Source of the DNA: Acanthaster planci
Taxonomy: Eukaryota; Echinodermata; Asteroidea; Valvatida; Acanthasteridae
Assembly (NCBI RefSeq): GCF_001949145.1
Contig: NW_019091644.1
Location: forward strand, 266,218 to 294,600
DNA length: 28,383 nucleotides
Reading direction: 5' to 3'
Shown: piece after piece, positions 1 to 8,900 of the stretch
Layout of the letters: every line of letters starts with the position of its first letter
How positions within the stretch are numbered: the stretch's first letter is position 1
The notes under the pieces: model-generated
Databases searched by the model: none
What the model was told of the DNA's origin: nothing
Seen by the model: only the letters and a program-made list of their open reading frames with translations
Translations under genes and position numbers: made by a program

Positions 1-169
1 CTTAAACAAATAAACAGGGGGCCAAGCTACTAGAAAAAAATCAAGAACTCTAAAGTTAAACATTTTTAAAGGGGAACTACTTCTATATAAAAACGTGTAT
101 TTAATAACATAAACATTTCTGGCTCTGCCACACATGCAAAGGCTTATTGGGTAGATTAATTAATAACCT

Positions 170-667
170 CCCTCAATCCTCAAAAATCATAATGCTGGCT
201 TTGATGATTTTGCAGGATTGAGGATGAAAAGCAATTGAACACGTTGAAGCAAATGATGATTTTGGAGGATTGAGGATGAACGATGGTTGGAGCTGATGAT
301 GATTTGGGAGGATTGGGGATGAATGTACTTACTGGTGTTCAGTGTATTTCATAGTTACTCTCCAAATGCATGAACAGGATACAGTCAGCCTGTAATTCAT
401 GTACACTGTGTACATGTATTTATCACTGTGTACCACTGGTTCAAGGACAAGACTCCCATTGCTTTAGCTGTTACTAGTTAGTCAAGGCTATCCCCTCGCT
501 GCAATGTGTTTAGACCAAAATTTGATGATTTTGAAGGATTGGGGATGTGAGCACCACCCATTTTGAGCAAAGTACAAAAAGTTTGATGATTTTGGAGGAT
601 TGGGGATGAATGCATTTTTTTAAGTAGATGCACAGCAATTTGATGATTTTAAAGGATTGAGGATGGT
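170..667. repeat. Seven spaced copies of a ~28-bp repeat
   Basis: A conserved core close to GATGATTTTGGAGGATTG, usually preceded by TTT and followed by RGGATGA, occurs at about 199-228, 253-280, 293-323, 521-548, 582-610 and 639-667 on the + strand. An inverted copy lies at about 170-192 and forms a 20-bp foldback with the second unit. Most neighbouring + copies start 40-61 bp apart with unrelated spacers; one gap is about 228 bp. Units differ from one another by only 1-4 bases. Either a decayed ~55-bp minisatellite or repeated insertion of a short element would fit. Confidence 0.8.
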
Positions 668-1189
668 GACCAGCAATTGGGACTTAAAGGGGTTAGGGTT
701 AGGTTCATGCACACGTAGGCTGTACATGTATTTGCAAAACATGTAGATACATTGGATTGATCTGAGTTATACTACAGGTAGCAAAAATGCCCTTGAAATC
801 TAGATATTACTTTGAAACAGCGGAGCTTTATTTCTAAATTCTCTAATTTCAATTACATTTGAAACAAATCATTCTTTCTACCACCAGACCACTGATTTCT
901 CCTCCCCAACCCCAATGGATACACCTCAGCCATACGCTGTACCTGCCAACCATTCAGATTTTGGCAGAACTATTATGCGATTTTATTGTAGATTCCAAAT
1001 TAGGAATTTCAGACCCGAAATTACAATTTTTAGAAATTTCTTAAAAGAAACGGCTGTAGCAGAGATAAGCCTAATTCTTAAAAACGGCTTGAGCGGAGGT
1101 TAACACAAGGCGCCTCAACAATCAGGCTGGTGCCATGCTAAAAAGTGTAGCCATCAAAGTCATGTCTCCGCTCACATCGACACATACGT

Positions 1190-1330
1190 TAGGGATATTT
1201 TTCGCGCGGCCGCGAGCGCGGTCCCAGTCACTTTTCAGTAGGCGACACGGTTTAGTACAGAACCAGTGCGCTCGCACGTGGAATGACGTTGGGTCGATTT
1301 CACTGCGTGCATCACGGTGCATGCATTTTT
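1190..1330. promoter_or_regulatory. CpG-dense pocket (possible promoter remnant)
   Basis: CG dinucleotides are packed here, including a 10-bp CGCGGCCGCG palindrome (1205-1214), inside otherwise AT-rich DNA. No initiator, TATA box or linked exon could be assigned, so a promoter role is only a possibility. It could be a start region for EIF3J, with its first exon unrecognised, or for a leftward gene. Confidence 0.2.
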
Positions 1331-2921
1331 CAGAGTACTGTTTGCTGAATCTCATCGACTGAGAGCACAGTTTCAGAGAGATATCCAAATGAGCACTACA
1401 AGTAAAGAAAAGAGGCGCATTTTGTCGAAGTTCAGGCCGGAATATTCCCGGAAATTTCCGATACTGCCCTCATCAAAACTCGGAGAACATCACATACATT
1501 GTGACTTGTGTTCCACCGACTTCAGCTATTATCATTGTTAATAAAAAATCATCTAATCAACTGACTGAAAATTTACCACAATCGATCTATCCCTGCGTAC
1601 ATTGTCACTATTACGCAGCGCAGTACAGTTGTACACTGTACATTATTCACCATGCGTGGCCTACACACTTGAAAGCAGCCGCGCAGCACGCAGCGCTATG
1701 AGGGAAATCGATTTAGGACAGTGCTCACAATATGATTCTTTATATTTTGCACGCGCTGGGCACCAAGGATATCATTACTAAACTTTCTTGTACTGTAGTT
1801 AAATGTTACCATTATTTTTTTGTAGCTTCATGGTGAACTGTCTGTTGTCCTTGTAGATATAAAATTTTATGAAATTACATTGGATTTTCTGTTAAATTTA
1901 TGTACTATACCTAATACATAATTACATATTTTCAGTCATTATAAACTAATAAAGTTCAGTGTAAAGTAAAACTGTGACTCTGTCGAACACTTTTCCTTAA
2001 CGTTGAATGGACTAGGGGAAGTTAATTTTTGATGATCACCAGCTGTGTGTAGGCTAGGCCTACCTCGTGGTATGGGGTCCGGGGTTGTCACTGTCAGAAA
2101 AGTTGTCACGTCTTTGTCGCTACGCTGCTCGATTTCTGTACGCTAACTTTCTTTTATTGCATTAATTATGATATACATGTATTGTAATGCATGTCCAACC
2201 TGAATTAAATCCGAGAAAAATCAAACTTTTGACCTGGAAATCCCGGAAAAGTCATGGAATACAGCTCAGAGGCCACGAACATCATGTCTTCCATAATTGT
2301 AATGCTAGGTTATGAAGCTTCAAAAAACCTACATGTACGTGTGACATCAATTTTGAAATACTGCCTACTTTGGAATATTAATTTTAAGAAAAGTTGGGAA
2401 ATTTGTCTTTTGATGCATAGTATTTGCATGCTACATTATTCTCAAAATGAAACATTACCTCATAACTGTCATTCACTACTCTGGATTTTGCTCACGACAT
2501 TTATGCCCACTAATTGGTCATAAATCTCGTGCAAAACTGCTACCAAATAGGTTCAGATTGCACAAGAGAGCATCTTAAACCCCAGAGCTTCCAGGGCCCT
2601 TAAGCGGGTCCAGGACCACGGCCGTACGGGACTTCGCGCTACGCGCTCGTAATGTGTGCATGGAAAACGGCCACTACATGTACTTCTGTTCATTTGGGGC
2701 CTTTCTGAATTTTCATACAAGTTTCCAAGTTGGCAGGTACATGTTTGCTCAGCTAAGAACCCCAATTCCTCTTTTGGCATGCAACCAATCGCACAGGTCA
2801 TCAAAGCGTTCGTAATGTTACGTCACGCTTTTGGGTGGAAAGGAAAATTATACATTTGCTCAAACTTTGAAAATGTAAAGATGTGAATATACATGTACCG
2901 GCATCTTTCATTTGTCCACAG

Positions 2922-2979
2922 GGTACCTGGGATGAATCAGATGAGGAAAAGAAAGAGGAGGACAAGCCACAAGAAGTAG
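2922..2979 (+). CDS. EIF3J: EIF3J exon: acidic eIF3b-binding motif
   Basis: The acceptor is TTTGTCCACAG and the donor is GTACGT. The exon reads GTWDESDEEKKEEDKPQEV plus the first base of a split Val codon. An overlapping donor (GTAGGT, three codon bases plus one earlier) would send the next exon into a TGA, so the later GTACGT donor is the one that keeps the frame. It aligns with the human segment DNWDDDDDEKKEE, including the Trp. Confidence 0.9.
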
Positions 2980-5900
2980 GTACGTTCTCATCACAGACAA
3001 TTTCTAAAATGTGTACGTTTGAAATTCACCTTGTAGTAAAGCTGCATGTGTAGTCGTTCGGAATGTTCAGCAAACCATTGGAAGCCTTGTCCATTCCTGT
3101 GGTACTTGATGCAGCGCCGATGTTCAAGTAGCACATGTACCTGTGCTTGTACAAGTTAGCATTTCTGCGTGTGGTGTCAGCGAACCTCTTGGCCGTTCGT
3201 ATTCGTCTTCACACACCTGTTGGCGCCCACCGCCTGCATGGTTGTACACGTACGTTTATGCGTACTTGTGTGCTCAGAAAGGCTTGTTTTCGCAGCAGTC
3301 GCTTTGATTCAATGCGGGAAAAGTTCACTGACTGCTTAATTGACAGATGTGGTGCTCAAAAGTTAACATTGAATCAAACTTAATTCCTATTGAAGATGAC
3401 ACGATCACCACACTCGTCAAATGTTGAACTGCGAATGAGCTAAGTCTTGGGTGCAGGATGGGGAGTGCAGGATCGGGAAACACTCGGGCGCGTTCAATTT
3501 CACGTTCCGCTTGTCACATCGAGCAGAAACACGATGGAGACGGCAGCTGAGGAATTGTGTCAAAATCGACGACACTGATCCACCAAACCCAAAGTGACCA
3601 AGCTTTAACACTACACCATCGTGATTGACACATTCAAAAGCAGCTGACCTTTCAAGCTGAGCCACCCTCGCCTCATGACCACGCTCCAGAGCCGATTGAG
3701 TATTGTGGGTGATCGATAGGAGTGCATCATTTGTTCCAAGATTCTTACGATGAGCAAACGGATTGGGGGATAGCAGATGTGAATGCTCCAAATACCGTGA
3801 CGGGTGGGCTGATTTCAAGCATTCAGAAACCTTCGCAAGTATTGGTGTGATGGAGATTGGGCGATAGTTAGTGACATTTGGTGAGAGAGACCCTCTGGGA
3901 ATGGGAGTGATGTTGGCGACTCTCCAGCATGCAGGGAAAGACAAAGATTGTAAGGGGTACATGTGCGCCTATACACCACAGATACCTTAGGAGCCAACGC
4001 TGCCGACGTTTTTCCTGAAATAAAAGTGGGAACATGCCAAGTAGCTCAGTGCCCACCGTGAGGATCAAGGGCACGGAGAAGTTTTTCAACCTCTCTGGCC
4101 CTTAGAGCTATTTTAGTTGTAGCGACGGGATTGGATTGGATTGGATCACACCCTTGTAGCCCTACCCTTGCTCGGCATCCTTCAGTTGGTGGGTAAGTGA
4201 GGCGCCACCGTGCGGTGGCGGTTCACGAAACGTTCCGCCGCGGTGTGGATGTGCCTTACAATCCACCCACTCAGGACCCAGTGAGCGAGAGAATAAATCC
4301 AGAGCCCCAAACACACCATTTGGGGGAATTCAATTCTTCACCAACCACCCCGTTGTAACCGTTCTACAGTTGGGTGCCCTCCCCTTTCCAGCTGTGTCCC
4401 ATCCCGGCGCTCGCTCCTTACCCCCCCCCCCCCCCCCGCATAGTCATACCGATAGACGGAACTACACCCACATCTACCTCAAGTCACAGCTTGTCCCAAC
4501 TCAGCTTCGAGTCAAAGTGCGACATCGGGAGATCAGCTTTACCCTTCGCATTACTTATCAGCTCGCCACCTGCAAAAAAGCAAGGGTGGAAGCGGAGGTT
4601 TAAAGCGAAACACCGCTGACTTCAAAGTAGACTGCCATTTGTGTGGGTCGGGGGTCGCTAATAGTTTGCCCCTAACAGCAGTGAGATATTCATTCTCGGC
4701 ACGATGATACAGTACGTTCTCTCAGTCAAATTCCTCGCACGCACATACTCCGCCCAAGATTCTCACGAGCAGCTCTACACTCTGCAGATAACCAGCCTTT
4801 ACCGTTAGAGCGATAAGACACTTTTTGGTTTGGAGAGATGATGTCCTGTAATCAATCATTTAGGACGCTCATCGGATCAGCACTTTCAAGGATAGGTCCA
4901 ATGTGAAACACGGATACATCTTCTGGCACCAAATCCCAATTCACACGGCCCTTCATAAAACATCTGTGGTGACATTACAAGGAGGAGTCTGCCTTAAGTA
5001 CACGTATAATTTCACACTAATAATTGAGTGATCCGACGTACCCAGAAGCACATGTAAGTGTACCCACTTTGACAATATGTGACCAGCTCTAGAAAAACGG
5101 GTAATAAGTCACCAGATTCAGGTTATGAGTTTTTGACATGGCTGAATTCTGTACATCAAAAGCTACAATTTGAATGACCCCTGTAGTGTGCTGCATTCTG
5201 GAGGTACTTAGACATTTGTATATCCACATTTTCGGATTCAATTAAAGCACTTTTTGAGAAAAAGCTCCGAAAGTGTAGCACTTGGAAACACAATGCTATG
5301 TAGGACTTCCTACTGAATGATCCATTTTTCATCTTTATTCATCAATATCCATGTTTGCAGTCACAAATTCTGAAAATATAAATATTATAGAAGCTATTCA
5401 AGGATAAAACACAAAAATCACATTTTTGAAACAATTTTGACCTCTTCTAATAGAACAGACAATTACATGTACGTGTTCTGGCATTGGGTGACTTATTACC
5501 CTTTTTTGCAGAGCGGGTCACATATCAGGAACGTCAGAACAGACTAAATCAAGGCAATTGCCGGACTGATGAGTTGGATGTGAAACCAACTGAGAACTGC
5601 CAGAAACACGAGCAAAGTCGAGTGCAGCACGACCATGCATGTCTGTCGGAGACACAGAAGCGAGCCACTTGGACAAAGACAAATACGGCCTTGTGGTCAT
5701 CTTGCTGCACAGTGGACATGGCAGTCACCAAACAATCATAGAGTCGTCACAATCAGAATTCTTGTGTGCACCAAAAATGTTTTAAAAAGTTAAACTTTGC
5801 TCACAGATGAACCACAACAAAATCGTGACAATCGCACTCATACATGTAGGTGACCTTCCTATGTGCCAAAGCGACTGCATAGATTTAGGGCACACATCAT

Positions 5901-8900
5901 AATGCAACCAACTGTGCAAGCATTAAATTTGAGGTCATACCAAACACCAACGAAGGCATGAATATTCAATTTCTAGCACCTCAGTACATGAAGTTTTAAG
6001 GATGCAGATTACCATCGACGAATTGCGGCAGCAATTATAGGGTACAAAGGGGTTTCGTGGTTGTGAAACAGATGGTGCGTAGCAAGCATTCACTGCGCTC
6101 TGGCTATGGACATACCGGACATGCCAGAAAGCGATAATTGGCCAGATGTTACAGCCCGGGGCAGTTCAAACTCCTTCTGTGTCCTTCCTCTATGATTTAA
6201 CCTAGAAGAGGTGGCTCAAGCTCTCCAGAGGTGACAGGCAGGAGAGGAACCTATTAGCAAGGGGCTGCCTTACTTAGGCGGGTGTTACCTCGCAATACAC
6301 ATCTAGATCTATGATGGACCCTCCCACCTTCAGTATCCACGCATAGCAACCCCACCCACTGCCACTGACCTAAGTCTTATAACTGGATTGTTGGCAATAG
6401 CTGTGTTACAATGGTCACAAGCCACGACGGGTAGCTGCACCTTGCGAAAAGATAATGGGAAAGGAGGAATAATGACCAACCACATTGAGGAGACGTGGAG
6501 AATCCGCCGGACAAACAGCATCCGAAGGCCCCACACAGCCGGCCGTTTCCCAGCAATTTAAGAGCCCCGGGCCCTGCCAGTATTTTCACAGGTCCACATG
6601 CTTGCAGGTGATGAAGGGACAATGACCCTGAAAGCCTGGTCAACTCCCATGCCCCATCGCTCAAAACTAAGAAATCAGTTCCCGTGTAATTGTAAGACAT
6701 TGGAAGATGAGATGCGTGACTATGGCACCATTGCAATTTCCACTTCTCAAAAAGTCGCCATTGACCGACCAAAAGGTTCATCTGCCGACTCCACAAATGA
6801 TGGGTGGCCAAATAACCAAGAAAAGCTTCATTATGATGCCCTGTACAGGTGTTAGTTTTCGGCCTGTTGGGTTCCCATCAACCCTCTCCTTGATGAATGG
6901 AGAACCAAGGGGGCTGCCAGTTTAGTCGCCGACAACTGACAGCTCACGTTGGCAGGGACGCTGCTCCCTGAAGTGGTTAATAACAGTCGGCCACTCGCTA
7001 CCTCTAAGAAAAAAAAAAACCAATATTCATGTTTTCCGTTTCTTTACCTACTGGCATGACTGGTACCCTACACATACTCACAGCACATGCATGTACGCCG
7101 TATTTTGATGAGGGAACCCTACGGGAAAGTGTGACAGTGGAAATGTTTTTTTTTATTTTGGTTTGAATGTGGTGCAGAATGTTAATGGAATTATTTATGC
7201 ATGCAATAGAGTGTTGTTCATTTCATTTGAAACAAACGGCATTCGTTCTCTCTTGCTTTTATTCGTTACCAGTTAGCAATTGCACACTAAAATCAGTGTG
7301 AAAAAAAGGGGGAAAAAATCCCAAAACAATTCCTACAGGGTACCGGGTACAGGGTACCGGTACATTGTACGGGGGCCAGTACACTGTGCAGGGTACCGGT
7401 ACATGTACATGTACATGTGTTCCGGTATGTATGTACATGTACATGAACCCAGTTTTCGGATGCCATGTACACATAAGAAGACCTATTTTTGGCCTGAGTG
7501 TACACATAAATACATACATGTGCTTGGCTGGTCTTCAATGCACGTTTAAGACCGGATCAGGAGAATGGACGCAAGTTCTTCCTGAACTGCAGGCAAGGAC
7601 ATTGTCAGCATTCAGACTCCTGAGTCAGTCTCAAATGTTAGTTAAAGACTGGCAGTGCACATATTTATTCCCATTCATAAAAACCTTTTTTAGTCAGAGA
7701 GTCAAAAGAAGTCAATACATGATGGATTTCCAATGATATTTTTCTAGAATTTTACTTTCATTTTCCCGATCACCCCCGTCCATTTTATGGTATATTCCAT
7801 GTTCATGTTGTCCAATAGAATCTTCTTGTATGGACCTGGCGTGCTTGGCGAGCCGCGTGCACACTTTACTCGTGACCAATCAAAATTGATTAAACTGTCT
7901 TAAATCCAGGTGCCAGCGCACGATTTACGCTGCGGGCATTTTCACTTCTCAGCTGGCATTATCAAATGTTAATACCCGGTCAGGTCACACGTTGTTAAAT
8001 AGGGAGGCTGTCGATGGTCCCCTTATTTATGAATGTTTTTTCTGCTTAGCCACGATTATTTCATGCAGTATGTGCGTGTGCAGCCCTGGTTCATGTGTAA
8101 ACCTATTTGTTTTTGTCGTAGTTAAAGCAATTCAGGTGAAGAAAAAGAAGAGTTTAGAAGCAACGTTGAAAGCCAAAGAAGAAAAGAGGAAAAAACAGTT
8201 GGAAGAGAAGAAACAGAAAGAGCAGGTAAAAATGTGAAGTTCAAACAAAAACTTCATCAGTTTCCCCAGTGCTGTTATTTTTCTGCCAAGTCAATTGGCA
8301 CCACTATAATTCCCTTCAAGCACATCAACCTAAACCCCATGAAGAATACAATCTTGCCAAGACATCAAACACATAAACCTCATCGGCCCTACTTATAGCA
8401 TCAACCTGCCAACCAGTCAAGTCCAGTAACCTCGTTAGCCCCATCAACTGCATGAAGCTCATCAACGCTACTAAATAACACCGTCAACCTGCCAACCCCA
8501 ACAAACCCACAAACCTTGTCAACCCCATGAATTGCACGAACCTTGTCAACTCTGCCGACACACTCCACCTGCCAACTCCAACATTCCATAATAACCCTTT
8601 TAAGAGACATCACCTCATGGTTATGATTTATGGCTGTGTCCAAATCTGTTGTCTAGAGCTAGGTCTAGGTCGTCATTCCGTTGGAAATATGCAGGGATGC
8701 GCAGACAGAACATGTAGACCTAGCCGTAGCTCTGGAAGCCCATTTTGGATTCAGCCTGTGGCTCTTACTCATAGGATTGTGGGTTGGTATCCAACAGCTG
8801 CTTACATGCTGCAATCTTAGGCATATTACTCCAGCCCAATCCGCCTTGAGCAGAAGCACCCCCTCATCGGTCAAAAGGAGCCATGTTGGTGGGGAGTTTT

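Larger units (their letters stand above)
1..2921. other. Non-coding stretch left of the first recognised EIF3J exon
   Basis: No exon could be supported here. It is probably EIF3J intron or 5' flank. It contains the spaced 28-bp repeats (170-667), a short telomere-like GGTTAGGGTTAGG tract near 691-703, a CpG-dense pocket near 1190-1330 and several TACATGTA octamers. The open frames present are under 90 codons, have no recognisable protein content, and overlap each other on both strands. I searched by eye for an acidic, Trp-containing eIF3j N-terminus ending in a donor and found none. Confidence 0.5.
3417..5760 (-). mobile_element. Decayed non-LTR (jockey-like) retrotransposon: endonuclease end, linker and N-terminal reverse transcriptase
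   Basis: Reading leftward, fragments of one LINE polyprotein appear in order but in shifting frames. First comes an endonuclease end (HGRAALDFA, THQSGNCLDLVCSDVPD near 5660-5518), then the SDH motif (about 5028-5036), then the linker (GRVNWDLVPEDV near 4950, HKWQSTLKSAV near 4640, GKADLPMSHFDSK near 4530). The RT start follows (ALDPHGG near 4060, SFPACWRVANITPIPRG, NYRPISITPILAKV, NLGTNDALLSITH, SILTQFLS). RT motif A reads LERSAAFE where the active family has LDFSAAFD, so the catalytic Asp is changed. Motif C (YADD) and everything after it are missing. Several frameshifts and stops are present, so the copy is dead. It lies antisense in an EIF3J intron and is split by the element at 5078-5522. 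Homology may extend faintly to about 5990. Confidence 0.88.

Noticed and set aside
170-667. CRISPR array
   Set aside because: The repeat-spacer look is superficial: spacings vary, one copy is inverted, and the surrounding genes are intron-bearing animal genes with no cas genes.
1122-1388. 88-codon minus-strand frame across the CpG-dense pocket
   Set aside because: High CpG content lengthens open frames on both strands; the plus strand is open over the same bases and neither is recognisable.
3868-4089. Separate minus-strand genes at 3815-3997 and 3868-4089
   Set aside because: These are shifted frames of the same decayed LINE polyprotein, not independent genes.
6377-6811. 144-codon minus-strand frame
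   Set aside because: No recognisable protein content; it sits in a transposon-rich intron and overlaps a plus-strand frame of similar quality.
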